DNA of 64,000 nt. Origin: Auanema rhodensis. Lineage: Eukaryota; Nematoda; Chromadorea; Rhabditida; Rhabditidae. This document shows, piece after piece, positions 1 through 10,771 of the stretch (position 1 is its first letter; each line of letters opens with the position of its first letter). The DNA is taken from assembly GCA_964057225.1 (NCBI GenBank), contig OZ059894.1, positions 6,541,131 to 6,605,130 of the forward strand, given 5' to 3'. The notes below the pieces were generated by a model. That model did not search any database, had not been told where the DNA came from, and saw only the letters and a program-made list of their open reading frames with translations. The translations under genes and the position numbers were made by a program.

Positions 1-23
1 TTGAAGAAAAACGTAAAACGTAT

Positions 24-94
24 TCCGTTGCGGGGAATCGAACCCCGGCCTTATGGGTGAGAGCCATAAATCCTAACCACTAGACCACAACGGA
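24..94 (-). tRNA. tRNA-Glu(CTC) L1, reference description
   Basis: Read on the minus strand this is a 71-nt cloverleaf: a perfect 7-bp acceptor stem (TCCGTTG/CAACGGA), D arm with A box TGGTCTAGTGG, a 5-bp anticodon stem TATGG/CCATA closing the loop CTCTCAC, a 4-nt variable loop and a T arm CGGGG-TTCGATT-CCCCG containing the B box GGTTCGATTCC. U33 precedes anticodon CTC, which reads the glutamate codon GAG. The D-arm and anticodon-loop pattern is that of eukaryotic tRNA-Glu. There is no intron and no encoded CCA. All other copies are compared with this consensus, numbered 1-72 with position 17 omitted. Next copy 273 bp on. Confidence 0.96.
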
Positions 95-296
95 TGTGAT
101 AGCTAAGCATCTTGAACCTTCAATAATCAGTCATTGCGTTTGCATTATGGCCAATGAAATTCAATTCGTGGATCATTCGCAATGTTCTTGAAAACGTTGA
201 GCATTGTTGTTGCCTAAGAATCAAGGTATGATTCAGTTATGGAACTTCAGAAGTAGCTTAATCTTTTAAAAACTTGAAGAAAAACGTAAAACGTAT

Positions 297-367
297 TCCG
301 TTGCGGGGAATCGAACCCCGGCCTTATGGGTGAGAGCCATAAATCCTAACCACTAGACCACAACGGA
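297..367 (-). tRNA. tRNA-Glu(CTC) L2
   Basis: Exact consensus; next copy 258 bp on. Confidence 0.94.
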
Positions 368-554
368 TGTGATAGCTAAGCATCTTGAACCTTCAATAAT
401 CAGTCATTGCGTTTGCATTATGGCCAATGAAATTCAATTCGTGGATCATTCGCAATGTTCTTGAAAACGTTGAGCATTGTTGTTGCCTAAGAATCAAGGT
501 ATGATTCAGTGCAGCTTAATCTTTTAAAAACTTGAAGAAAAACGTAAAACGTAT

Positions 555-625
555 TCCGTTGCGGGGAATCGAACCCCGGCCTTATGGGTGAGAGCCATAA
601 ATCCTAACCACTAGACCACAACGGA
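555..625 (-). tRNA. tRNA-Glu(CTC) L3
   Basis: Exact consensus; next copy 273 bp on. Confidence 0.94.
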
Positions 626-827
626 TGTGATAGCTAAGCATCTTGAACCTTCAATAATCAGTCATTGCGTTTGCATTATGGCCAATGAAATTCAATTCGT
701 AGATCATTCGCAATGTTCTTGAAAACGTTGAGCATTGTTGTTGCCTAAGAATCAAGGTATGATTCAGTTATGGAACTTCAGAAGTAGCTTAATCTTTTAA
801 AAACTTGAAGAAAAACGTAAAACGTAT

Positions 828-898
828 TCCGTTGCGGGGAATCGAACCCCGGCCTTATGGGTGAGAGCCATAAATCCTAACCACTAGACCACAACGGA
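828..898 (-). tRNA. tRNA-Glu(CTC) L4
   Basis: Exact consensus; first gene of the 1,320-bp five-unit block. Next copy 273 bp on. Confidence 0.94.
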
Positions 899-1100
899 TG
901 TGATAGCTAAGCATCTTGAACCTTCAATAATCAGTCATTGCGTTTGCATTATGGCCAATGAAATTCAATTCGTGGATCATTCGCAATGTTCTTGAAAACG
1001 TTGAGCATTGTTGTTGCCTAAGAATCAAGGTATGATTCAGTTATGGAACTTCAGAAGTAGCTTAATCTTTTAAAAACTTGAAGAAAAACGTAAAACGTAT

Positions 1101-1171
1101 TCCGTTGCGGGGAATCGAACCCCGGCCTTATGGGTGAGAGCCATAAATCCTAACCACTAGACCACAACGGA
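1101..1171 (-). tRNA. tRNA-Glu(CTC) L5
   Basis: Exact consensus; next copy 258 bp on. Confidence 0.94.
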
Positions 1172-1358
1172 TGTGATAGCTAAGCATCTTGAACCTTCAA
1201 TAATCAGTCATTGCGTTTGCATTATGGCCAATGAAATTCAATTCGTGGATCATTCGCAATGTTCTTGAAAACGTTGAGCATTGTTGTTGCCTAAGAATCA
1301 AGGTATGATTCAGTGCAGCTTAATCTTTTAAAAACTTGAAGAAAAACGTAAAACGTAT

Positions 1359-1429
1359 TCCGTTGCGGGGAATCGAACCCCGGCCTTATGGGTGAGAGCC
1401 ATAAATCCTAACCACTAGACCACAACGGA
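1359..1429 (-). tRNA. tRNA-Glu(CTC) L6
   Basis: Exact consensus; next copy 273 bp on. Confidence 0.94.
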
Positions 1430-1631
1430 TGTGATAGCTAAGCATCTTGAACCTTCAATAATCAGTCATTGCGTTTGCATTATGGCCAATGAAATTCAAT
1501 TCGTGGATCATTCGCAATGTTCTTGAAAACGTTGAGCATTGTTGTTGCCTAAGAATCAAGGTATGATTCAGTTATGGAACTTCAGAAGTAGCTTAATCTT
1601 TTAAAAACTTGAAGAAAAACGTAAAACGTAT

Positions 1632-1702
1632 TCCGTTGCGGGGAATCGAACCCCGGCCTTATGGGTGAGAGCCATAAATCCTAACCACTAGACCACAACG
1701 GA
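1632..1702 (-). tRNA. tRNA-Glu(CTC) L7
   Basis: Exact consensus; next copy 258 bp on. Confidence 0.94.
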
Positions 1703-1889
1703 TGTGATAGCTAAGCATCTTGAACCTTCAATAATCAGTCATTGCGTTTGCATTATGGCCAATGAAATTCAATTCGTGGATCATTCGCAATGTTCTTGAA
1801 AACGTTGAGCATTGTTGTTGCCTAAGAATCAAGGTATGATTCAGTGCAGCTTAATCTTTTAAAAACTTGAAGAAAAACGTAAAACGTAT

Positions 1890-1960
1890 TCCGTTGCGGG
1901 GAATCGAACCCCGGCCTTATGGGTGAGAGCCATAAATCCTAACCACTAGACCACAACGGA
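1890..1960 (-). tRNA. tRNA-Glu(CTC) L8
   Basis: Exact consensus; next copy 258 bp on. Confidence 0.94.
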
Positions 1961-2147
1961 TGTGATAGCTAAGCATCTTGAACCTTCAATAATCAGTCAT
2001 TGCGTTTGCATTATGGCCAATGAAATTCAATTCGTGGATCATTCGCAATGTTCTTGAAAACGTTGAGCATTGTTGTTGCCTAAGAATCAAGGTATGATTC
2101 AGTGCAGCTTAATCTTTTAAAAACTTGAAGAAAAACGTAAAACGTAT

Positions 2148-2218
2148 TCCGTTGCGGGGAATCGAACCCCGGCCTTATGGGTGAGAGCCATAAATCCTAA
2201 CCACTAGACCACAACGGA
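2148..2218 (-). tRNA. tRNA-Glu(CTC) L9
   Basis: Exact consensus; starts the second 1,320-bp block. Next copy 273 bp on. Confidence 0.94.
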
Positions 2219-2420
2219 TGTGATAGCTAAGCATCTTGAACCTTCAATAATCAGTCATTGCGTTTGCATTATGGCCAATGAAATTCAATTCGTGGATCAT
2301 TCGCAATGTTCTTGAAAACGTTGAGCATTGTTGTTGCCTAAGAATCAAGGTATGATTCAGTTATGGAACTTCAGAAGTAGCTTAATCTTTTAAAAACTTG
2401 AAGAAAAACGTAAAACGTAT

Positions 2421-2491
2421 TCCGTTGCGGGGAATCGAACCCCGGCCTTATGGGTGAGAGCCATAAATCCTAACCACTAGACCACAACGGA
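2421..2491 (-). tRNA. tRNA-Glu(CTC) L10
   Basis: Exact consensus; next copy 258 bp on. Confidence 0.94.
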
Positions 2492-2678
2492 TGTGATAGC
2501 TAAGCATCTTGAACCTTCAATAATCAGTCATTGCGTTTGCATTATGGCCAATGAAATTCAATTCGTGGATCATTCGCAATGTTCTTGAAAACGTTGAGCA
2601 TTGTTGTTGCCTAAGAATCAAGGTATGATTCAGTGCAGCTTAATCTTTTAAAAACTTGAAGAAAAACGTAAAACGTAT

Positions 2679-2749
2679 TCCGTTGCGGGGAATCGAACCC
2701 CGGCCTTATGGGTGAGAGCCATAAATCCTAACCACTAGACCACAACGGA
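2679..2749 (-). tRNA. tRNA-Glu(CTC) L11
   Basis: Exact consensus; next copy 273 bp on. Confidence 0.94.
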
Positions 2750-2951
2750 TGTGATAGCTAAGCATCTTGAACCTTCAATAATCAGTCATTGCGTTTGCAT
2801 TATGGCCAATGAAATTCAATTCGTGGATCATTCGCAATGTTCTTGAAAACGTTGAGCATTGTTGTTGCCTAAGAATCAAGGTATGATTCAGTTATGGAAC
2901 TTCAGAAGTAGCTTAATCTTTTAAAAACTTGAAGAAAAACGTAAAACGTAT

Positions 2952-3022
2952 TCCGTTGCGGGGAATCGAACCCCGGCCTTATGGGTGAGAGCCATAAATC
3001 CTAACCACTAGACCACAACGGA
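2952..3022 (-). tRNA. tRNA-Glu(CTC) L12
   Basis: Exact consensus; next copy 258 bp on. Confidence 0.94.
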
Positions 3023-3209
3023 TGTGATAGCTAAGCATCTTGAACCTTCAATAATCAGTCATTGCGTTTGCATTATGGCCAATGAAATTCAATTCGTGGA
3101 TCATTCGCAATGTTCTTGAAAACGTTGAGCATTGTTGTTGCCTAAGAATCAAGGTATGATTCAGTGCAGCTTAATCTTTTAAAAACTTGAAGAAAAACGT
3201 AAAACGTAT

Positions 3210-3280
3210 TCCGTTGCGGGGAATCGAACCCCGGCCTTATGGGTGAGAGTCATAAATCCTAACCACTAGACCACAACGGA
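3210..3280 (-). tRNA. tRNA-Glu(CTC) L13, G31A variant
   Basis: G31 is A, so the last anticodon-stem pair becomes A31-C39. Anticodon and A/B boxes are intact. The same change recurs in L18, exactly 1,320 bp away. Next copy 258 bp on. Confidence 0.85.
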
Positions 3281-3467
3281 TGTGATAGCTAAGCATCTTG
3301 AACCTTCAATAATCAGTCATTGCGTTTGCATTATGGCCAATGAAATTCAATTCGTGGATCATTCGCAATGTTCTTGAAAACGTTGAGCATTGTTGTTGCC
3401 TAAGAATCAAGGTATGATTCAGTGCAGCTTAATCTTTTAAAAACTTGAAGAAAAACGTAAAACGTAT

Positions 3468-3538
3468 TCCGTTGCGGGGAATCGAACCCCGGCCTTATGG
3501 GTGAGAGCCATAAATCCTAACCACTAGACCACAACGGA
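3468..3538 (-). tRNA. tRNA-Glu(CTC) L14
   Basis: Exact consensus; next copy 273 bp on. Confidence 0.94.
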
Positions 3539-3740
3539 TGTGATAGCTAAGCATCTTGAACCTTCAATAATCAGTCATTGCGTTTGCATTATGGCCAATG
3601 AAATTCAATTCGTGGATCATTCGCAATGTTCTTGAAAACGTTGAGCATTGTTGTTGCCTAAGAATCAAGGTATGATTCAGTTATGGAACTTCAGAAGTAG
3701 CTTAATCTTTTAAAAACTTGAAGAAAAACGTAAAACGTAT

Positions 3741-3811
3741 TCCGTTGCGGGGAATCGAACCCCGGCCTTATGGGTGAGAGCCATAAATCCTAACCACTAG
3801 ACCACAACGGA
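3741..3811 (-). tRNA. tRNA-Glu(CTC) L15
   Basis: Exact consensus; next copy 273 bp on. Confidence 0.94.
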
Positions 3812-4013
3812 TGTGATAGCTAAGCATCTTGAACCTTCAATAATCAGTCATTGCGTTTGCATTATGGCCAATGAAATTCAATTCGTGGATCATTCGCAAT
3901 GTTCTTGAAAACGTTGAGCATTGTTGTTGCCTAAGAATCAAGGTATGATTCAGTTATGGAACTTCAGAAGTAGCTTAATCTTTTAAAAACTTGAAGAAAA
4001 ACGTAAAACGTAT

Positions 4014-4084
4014 TCCGTTGCGGGGAATCGAACCCCGGCCTTATGGGTGAGAGCCATAAATCCTAACCACTAGACCACAACGGA
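4014..4084 (-). tRNA. tRNA-Glu(CTC) L16
   Basis: Exact consensus; a private T-to-A change lies just upstream of the gene (plus-strand flank cggaagtgat), shared with L20. Next copy 258 bp on. Confidence 0.94.
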
Positions 4085-4271
4085 AGTGATAGCTAAGCAT
4101 CTTGAACCTTCAATAATCAGTCATTGCGTTTGCATTATGGCCAATGAAATTCAATTCGTGGATCATTCGCAATGTTCTTGAAAACGTTGAGCATTGTTGT
4201 TGCCTAAGAATCAAGGTATGATTCAGTGCAGCTTAATCTTTTAAAAACTTGAAGAAAAACGTAAAACGTAT

Positions 4272-4342
4272 TCCGTTGCGGGGAATCGAACCCCGGCCTT
4301 ATGGGTGAGAGCCATAAATCCTAACCACTAGACCACAACGGA
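4272..4342 (-). tRNA. tRNA-Glu(CTC) L17
   Basis: Exact consensus; next copy 258 bp on. Confidence 0.94.
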
Positions 4343-4529
4343 TGTGATAGCTAAGCATCTTGAACCTTCAATAATCAGTCATTGCGTTTGCATTATGGCC
4401 AATGAAATTCAATTCGTGGATCATTCGCAATGTTCTTGAAAACGTTGAGCATTGTTGTTGCCTAAGAATCAAGGTATGATTCAGTGCAGCTTAATCTTTT
4501 AAAAACTTGAAGAAAAACGTAAAACGTAT

Positions 4530-4600
4530 TCCGTTGCGGGGAATCGAACCCCGGCCTTATGGGTGAGAGTCATAAATCCTAACCACTAGACCACAACGGA
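4530..4600 (-). tRNA. tRNA-Glu(CTC) L18, G31A variant
   Basis: Same A31-C39 anticodon-stem mismatch as L13, so copied by block duplication. Next copy 258 bp on. Confidence 0.85.
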
Positions 4601-4787
4601 TGTGATAGCTAAGCATCTTGAACCTTCAATAATCAGTCATTGCGTTTGCATTATGGCCAATGAAATTCAATTCGTGGATCATTCGCAATGTTCTTGAAAA
4701 CGTTGAGCATTGTTGTTGCCTAAGAATCAAGGTATGATTCAGTGCAGCTTAATCTTTTAAAAACTTGAAGAAAAACGTAAAACGTAT

Positions 4788-4858
4788 TCCGTTGCGGGGA
4801 ATCGAACCCCGGCCTTATGGGTGAGAGCCATAAATCCTAACCACTAGACCACAACGGA
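4788..4858 (-). tRNA. tRNA-Glu(CTC) L19
   Basis: Exact consensus; next copy 273 bp on. Confidence 0.94.
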
Positions 4859-5060
4859 TGTGATAGCTAAGCATCTTGAACCTTCAATAATCAGTCATTG
4901 CGTTTGCATTATGGCCAATGAAATTCAATTCGTGGATCATTCGCAATGTTCTTGAAAACGTTGAGCATTGTTGTTGCCTAAGAATCAAGGTATGATTCAG
5001 TTATGGAACTTCAGAAGTAGCTTAATCTTTTAAAAACTTGAAGAAAAACGTAAAACGTAT

Positions 5061-5131
5061 TCCGTTGCGGGGAATCGAACCCCGGCCTTATGGGTGAGAG
5101 CCATAAATCCTAACCACTAGACCACAACGGA
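5061..5131 (-). tRNA. tRNA-Glu(CTC) L20
   Basis: Exact consensus; upstream flank variant as in L16. Next copy 258 bp on. Confidence 0.94.
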
Positions 5132-5318
5132 AGTGATAGCTAAGCATCTTGAACCTTCAATAATCAGTCATTGCGTTTGCATTATGGCCAATGAAATTCA
5201 ATTCGTGGATCATTCGCAATGTTCTTGAAAACGTTGAGCATTGTTGTTGCCTAAGAATCAAGGTATGATTCAGTGCAGCTTAATCTTTTAAAAACTTGAA
5301 GAAAAACGTAAAACGTAT

Positions 5319-5389
5319 TCCGTTGCGGGGAATCGAACCCCGGCCTTATGGGTGAGAGCCATAAATCCTAACCACTAGACCACAACGGA
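5319..5389 (-). tRNA. tRNA-Glu(CTC) L21
   Basis: Exact consensus; next copy 258 bp on. Confidence 0.94.
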
Positions 5390-5576
5390 TGTGATAGCTA
5401 AGCATCTTGAACCTTCAATAATCAGTCATTGCGTTTGCATTATGGCCAATGAAATTCAATTCGTGGATCATTCGCAATGTTCTTGAAAACGTTGAGCATT
5501 GTTGTTGCCTAAGAATCAAGGTATGATTCAATGCAGCTTAATCTTTTAAAAACTTGAAGAAAAACGTAAAACGTAT

Positions 5577-5647
5577 TCCGTTGCGGGGAATCGAACCCCG
5601 GCCTTATGGGTGAGAGCCATAAATCCTAACCACTAGACCACAACGGA
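5577..5647 (-). tRNA. tRNA-Glu(CTC) L22
   Basis: Exact consensus; spacer at 5,521-5,540 carries the rare form gattcaatgcagc, shared only with L30. Next copy 273 bp on. Confidence 0.94.
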
Positions 5648-5849
5648 TGTGATAGCTAAGCATCTTGAACCTTCAATAATCAGTCATTGCGTTTGCATTA
5701 TGGCCAATGAAATTCAATTCGTAGATCATTCGCAATGTTCTTGAAAACGTTGAGTATTGTTGTAGCCTAAGAATCAAGGTATGATTCAGTTATGGAACTT
5801 CAGAAGTAGCTTAATCTTTTAAAAACTTGAAGAAAAACGTAAAACGTAT

Positions 5850-5920
5850 TCCGTTGCGGGGAATCGAACCCCGGCCTTATGGGTGAGAGCCATAAATCCT
5901 AACCACTAGACCACAACGGA
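5850..5920 (-). tRNA. tRNA-Glu(CTC) L23
   Basis: Exact consensus; next copy 273 bp on. Confidence 0.94.
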
Positions 5921-6122
5921 TGTGATAGCTAAGAATCTTGAACCTTCAATAAGCAGTCATTGCGTTTGCATTATGGCCAATGAAATTCAATTCGTAGATC
6001 ATTCGCAATGTTCTTGAAAACGTTGAGTATTGTTGTAGCCTAAGAATCAAGGTATGATTCAGTTATGGAACTTCAGAAGTAGCTTAATTTTCTAAAAACT
6101 TGAAGAAAAACGTAAAACGTAT

Positions 6123-6193
6123 TCCGTTGCGGGGAATCGAACCCCGGCCTTATGGGTGAGAGCCATAAATCCTAACCACTAGACCACAACGGA
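6123..6193 (-). tRNA. tRNA-Glu(CTC) L24
   Basis: Exact consensus; next copy 273 bp on. Confidence 0.94.
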
Positions 6194-6395
6194 TGTGATA
6201 GCTAAGAATCTTGAACCTTCAATAAGCAGTCATTGCGTTTGCATTATGGCCAATGAAATTCAATTCGTAGATCATTCGCAATGTTCTTGAAAACGTTGAG
6301 TATTGTTGTAGCCTAAGAATCAAGGTATGATTCAGTTATGGAACTTCAGAAGTAGCTTAATTTTCTAAAAACTTGAAGAAAAACGTAAAACGTAT

Positions 6396-6466
6396 TCCGT
6401 TGCGGGGAATCAAACCCCGGCCTTATGGGTGAGAGCCATAAATCCTAACCACTAGACCACAACGGA
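6396..6466 (-). tRNA. tRNA-Glu(CTC) L25, B-box C56T variant
   Basis: The T loop reads TTTGATT, so the near-invariant C56, which is both in the B box and in the tertiary contact with G19, is lost. Probably weakly transcribed or non-functional. Next copy 272 bp on. Confidence 0.7.
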
Positions 6467-6667
6467 TGTGATAGCTAAGAATCTTGAACCTTCAATAAGC
6501 AGTCATTGCGTTTGCATTATGGCCAATGAAATTCACTTCGTTGATCATTCGCAATGTTCTTGAAAACGTTGAGCATTGTTGTTGTCCAAGAATCAAGGTA
6601 TGATTAAGTTATGGAACTTCAGAAGTAGCTTGAGCATTTAAAAACTTGAAGAAAGCGTAAAACGAAT

Positions 6668-6738
6668 TCCGTTGCGGGGAACCGAACCCCGGCCTTATGG
6701 GTGAGAGCCATAAATCCTAACCACTAGACCACAACGGA
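6668..6738 (-). tRNA. tRNA-Glu(CTC) L26, B-box A58G variant
   Basis: The T loop reads TTCGGTT: A58, conserved in the B box and in the T54-A58 pair, is G. The surrounding spacer is a hybrid type with right-family bases. L34 has the same change. Next copy 258 bp on. Confidence 0.7.
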
Positions 6739-6925
6739 TGTGATAGCTAAGCATCTTGAACCTTCAATAATCAGTCATTGCGTTTGCATTATGGCCAATG
6801 AAATTCAATTCGTGGATCATTCGCAATGTTCTTGAAAACGTTGAGCATTGTTGTTGCCTAAGAATCAAGGTATGATTCAGTGCAGCTTAATCTTTTAAAA
6901 ACTTGAAGAAAAACGTAAAACGTAT

Positions 6926-6996
6926 TCCGTTGCGGGGAATCGAACCCCGGCCTTATGGGTGAGAGCCATAAATCCTAACCACTAGACCACAACGGA
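6926..6996 (-). tRNA. tRNA-Glu(CTC) L27
   Basis: Exact consensus; next copy 273 bp on. Confidence 0.94.
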
Positions 6997-7198
6997 TGTG
7001 ATAGCTAAGCATCTTGAACCTTCAATAATCAGTCATTGCGTTTGCATTATGGCCAATGAAATTCAATTCGTGGATCATTCGCAATGTTCTTGAAAACGTT
7101 GAGCATTGTTGTTGCCTAAGAATCAAGGTATGATTCAGTTATGGAACTTCAGAAGTAGCTTAATCTTTTAAAAACTTGAAGAAAAACGTAAAACGTAT

Positions 7199-7269
7199 TC
7201 CGTTGCGGGGAATCGAACCCCGGCCTTATGGGTGAGAGCCATAAATCCTAACCACTAGACCACAACGGA
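7199..7269 (-). tRNA. tRNA-Glu(CTC) L28
   Basis: Exact consensus; next copy 258 bp on. Confidence 0.94.
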
Positions 7270-7456
7270 TGTGATAGCTAAGCATCTTGAACCTTCAATA
7301 ATCAGTCATTGCGTTTGCATTATGGCCAATGAAATTCAATTCGTGGATCATTCGCAATGTTCTTGAAAACGTTGAGCATTGTTGTTGCCTAAGAATCAAG
7401 GTATGATTCAGTGCAGCTTAATCTTTTAAAAACTTGAAGAAAAACGTAAAACGTAT

Positions 7457-7527
7457 TCCGTTGCGGGGAATCGAACCCCGGCCTTATGGGTGAGAGCCAT
7501 AAATCCTAACCACTAGACCACAACGGA
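7457..7527 (-). tRNA. tRNA-Glu(CTC) L29
   Basis: Exact consensus; next copy 258 bp on. Confidence 0.94.
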
Positions 7528-7714
7528 TGTGATAGCTAAGCATCTTGAACCTTCAATAATCAGTCATTGCGTTTGCATTATGGCCAATGAAATTCAATTC
7601 GTGGATCATTCGCAATGTTCTTGAAAACGTTGAGCATTGTTGTTGCCTAAGAATCAAGGTATGATTCAATGCAGCTTAATCTTTTAAAAACTTGAAGAAA
7701 AACGTAAAACGTAT

Positions 7715-7785
7715 TCCGTTGCGGGGAATCGAACCCCGGCCTTATGGGTGAGAGCCATAAATCCTAACCACTAGACCACAACGGA
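7715..7785 (-). tRNA. tRNA-Glu(CTC) L30
   Basis: Exact consensus; spacer form shared with L22, 2,138 bp away. Next copy 273 bp on. Confidence 0.94.
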
Positions 7786-7987
7786 TGTGATAGCTAAGCA
7801 TCTTGAACCTTCAATAATCAGTCATTGCGTTTGCATTATGGCCAATGAAATTCAATTCGTAGATCATTCGCAATGTTCTTGAAAACGTTGAGCATTGTTG
7901 TTGCCTAAGAATCAAGGTATGATTCAGTTATGGAACTTCAGAAGTAGCTTAATCTTTTAAAAACTTGAAGAAAAACGTAAAACGTAT

Positions 7988-8058
7988 TCCGTTGCGGGGA
8001 ATCGAACCCCGGCCTTATGGGTGAGAGCCATAAATCCTAACCACTAGACCACAACGGA
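7988..8058 (-). tRNA. tRNA-Glu(CTC) L31
   Basis: Exact consensus; next copy 273 bp on. Confidence 0.94.
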
Positions 8059-8260
8059 TGTGATAGCTAAGCATCTTGAACCTTCAATAAGCAGTCATTG
8101 CGTTTGCATTATGGCCAATGAAATTCAATTCGTAGATCATTCGCAATGTTCTTGAAAACGTTGAGCATTGTTGTTGCCTAAGAATCAAGGTATGATTCAG
8201 TTATGGAACTTCAGAAGTAGCTTAATCTTTTAAAAACTTGAAGAAAAACGTAAAACGTAT

Positions 8261-8331
8261 TCCGTTGCGGGGAATCGAACCCCGGCCTTATGGGTGAGAG
8301 CCATAAATCCTAACCACTAGACCACAACGGA
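8261..8331 (-). tRNA. tRNA-Glu(CTC) L32
   Basis: Exact consensus; next copy 273 bp on. Confidence 0.94.
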
Positions 8332-8533
8332 TGTGATAGCTAAGCATCTTGAACCTTCAATAAGCAGTCATTGCGTTTGCATTATGGCCAATGAAATTCA
8401 ATTCGTAGATCATTCGCAATGTTCTTGAAAACGTTGAGCATTGTTGTTGCCTAAGAATCAAGGTATGATTCAGTTATGGAACTTCAGAAGTAGCTTAATC
8501 TTTTAAAAACTTGAAGAAAAACGTAAAACGTAT

Positions 8534-8604
8534 TCCGTTGCGGGGAATCGAACCCCGGCCTTATGGGTGAGAGCCATAAATCCTAACCACTAGACCACAA
8601 CGGA
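8534..8604 (-). tRNA. tRNA-Glu(CTC) L33
   Basis: Exact consensus; next copy 272 bp on. Confidence 0.94.
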
Positions 8605-8805
8605 TGTGATAGCTAAGAATCTTGAACCTTCAATAAGCAGTCATTGCGTTTGCATTATGGCCAATGAAATTCACTTCGTTGATCATTCGCAATGTTCTTG
8701 AAAACGTTGAGCATTGTTGTTGTCCAAGAATCAAGGTATGATTAAGTAATGGAACTTCAGAAGTAGCTTGAGCATTTAAAAACTTGAAGAAAGCGTAAAA
8801 CGAAT

Positions 8806-8876
8806 TCCGTTGCGGGGAACCGAACCCCGGCCTTATGGGTGAGAGCCATAAATCCTAACCACTAGACCACAACGGA
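8806..8876 (-). tRNA. tRNA-Glu(CTC) L34, B-box A58G variant
   Basis: Same A58G change and hybrid spacer as L26, 2,138 bp away. Next copy 273 bp on. Confidence 0.7.
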
Positions 8877-9078
8877 TGTGATAGCTAAGCATCTTGAACC
8901 TTCAATAATCAGTCATTGCGTTTGCATTATGGCCAATGAAATTCACTTCGTGGATCATTCGCAATGTTCTTGAAAACGTTGAGTATTGTTGTAGCCTAAG
9001 AATCAAGGTATGATTCAGTTATGGAACTTCAGAAGTAGCTTAATTTTCTAAAAACTTGAAGAAAAACGTAAAACGTAT

Positions 9079-9149
9079 TCCGTTGCGGGGAATCGAACCC
9101 CGGCCTTATGGGTGAGAGCCATAAATCCTAACCACTAGACCACAACGGA
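9079..9149 (-). tRNA. tRNA-Glu(CTC) L35
   Basis: Exact consensus; next copy 272 bp on. Confidence 0.94.
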
Positions 9150-9350
9150 TGTGATAGCTAAGAATCTTGAACCTTCAATAAGCAGTCATTGCGTTTGCAT
9201 TATGGCCAATGAAATTCACTTCGTTGATCATTCGCAATGTTCTTGAAAACGTTGAGCATTGTTGTTGTCCAAGAATCAAGGTATGATTAAGTAATGGAAC
9301 TTCAGAAGTAGCTTGAGCATTTAAAAACTTGAAGAAAGCGTAAAACGAAT

Positions 9351-9421
9351 TCCGTTGCGGGGAATCGAACCCCGGCCTTATGGGTGAGAGCCATAAATCC
9401 TAACCACTAGACCACAACGGA
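9351..9421 (-). tRNA. tRNA-Glu(CTC) L36
   Basis: Exact consensus although its downstream spacer is the hybrid type of L26 and L34, so the A58G change is not tied to that spacer. Next copy 273 bp on. Confidence 0.94.
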
Positions 9422-9623
9422 TGTGATAGCTAAGCATCTTGAACCTTCAATAATCAGTCATTGCGTTTGCATTATGGCCAATGAAATTCACTTCGTGGAT
9501 CATTCGCAATGTTCTTGAAAACGTTGAGTATTGTTGTTGCCTAAGAATCAAGGTATGATTCCGTTATGGAACTTCAGAAGTAGCTTAATCTTTTAAAAAC
9601 TTGAAGAAAAACGTAAAACGTAT

Positions 9624-9694
9624 TCCGTTGCGGGGAATCGAACCCCGGCCTTATGGGTGAGAGCCATAAATCCTAACCACTAGACCACAACGGA
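9624..9694 (-). tRNA. tRNA-Glu(CTC) L37
   Basis: Exact consensus; next copy 273 bp on. Confidence 0.94.
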
Positions 9695-9896
9695 TGTGAT
9701 AGCTAAGCATCTTGAACCTTCAATAATCAGTCATTGCGTTTGCATTTTGGCCAATGAAATTCAATTCGTAGATCATTCGCAATGTTCTTGAAAACGTTGA
9801 GCATTGTTGTTGCCTAAGAATCAAGGTATGATTCAGTTATGGAACTTCAGAAGTAGCTTAATCTTTTAAAAACTTGAAGAAAAACGTAAAACGTAT

Positions 9897-9967
9897 TCCG
9901 TTGCGGGGAATCGAACCCCGGCCTTATGGGTGAGAGCCATAAATCCTAACCACTAGACCACAACGGA
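9897..9967 (-). tRNA. tRNA-Glu(CTC) L38
   Basis: Exact consensus; next copy 273 bp on. Confidence 0.94.
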
Positions 9968-10169
9968 TGTGATAGCTAAGCATCTTGAACCTTCAATAAT
10001 CAGTCATTGCGTTTGCATTATGGCCAATGAAATTCACTTCGTGGATCATTCGCAATGTTCTTGAAAACGTTGAGTATTGTTGTTGCCTAAGAATCAAGGT
10101 ATGATTCAGTTATGGAACTTCAGAAGTAGCTTAATCTTTTAAAAACTTGAAGAAAAACGTAAAACGTAT

Positions 10170-10240
10170 TCCGTTGCGGGGAATCGAACCCCGGCCTTAT
10201 GGGTGAGAGCCATAAATCCTAACCACTAGACCACAACGGA
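10170..10240 (-). tRNA. tRNA-Glu(CTC) L39
   Basis: Exact consensus; next copy 273 bp on. Confidence 0.94.
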
Positions 10241-10442
10241 TGTGATAGCTAAGCATCTTGAACCTTCAATAATCAGTCATTGCGTTTGCATTATGGCCAA
10301 TGAAATTCAATTCGTGGATCATTCGCAATGTTCTTGAAAACGTTGAGTATTGTTGTTGCCTAAGAATCAAGGTATGATTCCGTTATGGAACTTCAGAAGT
10401 AGCTTAATCTTTTAAAAACTTGAAGAAAAACGTAAAACGTAT

Positions 10443-10513
10443 TCCGTTGCGGGGAATCGAACCCCGGCCTTATGGGTGAGAGCCATAAATCCTAACCACT
10501 AGACCACAACGGA
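10443..10513 (-). tRNA. tRNA-Glu(CTC) L40
   Basis: Exact consensus; next copy 258 bp on. Confidence 0.94.
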
Positions 10514-10700
10514 TGTGATAGCTAAGCATCTTGAACCTTCAATAATCAGTCATTGCGTTTGCATTATGGCCAATGAAATTCAATTCGTGGATCATTCGCA
10601 ATGTTCTTGAAAACGTTGAGCATTGTTGTTGCCTAAGAATCAAGGTATGATTCAGTGCAGCTTAATCTTTTAAAAACTTGAAGAAAAACGTAAAACGTAT

Positions 10701-10771
10701 TCCGTTGCGGGGAATCGAACCCCGGCCTTATGGGTGAGAGCCATAAATCCTAACCACTAGACCACAACGGA
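10701..10771 (-). tRNA. tRNA-Glu(CTC) L41
   Basis: Exact consensus; next copy 273 bp on. Confidence 0.94.
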
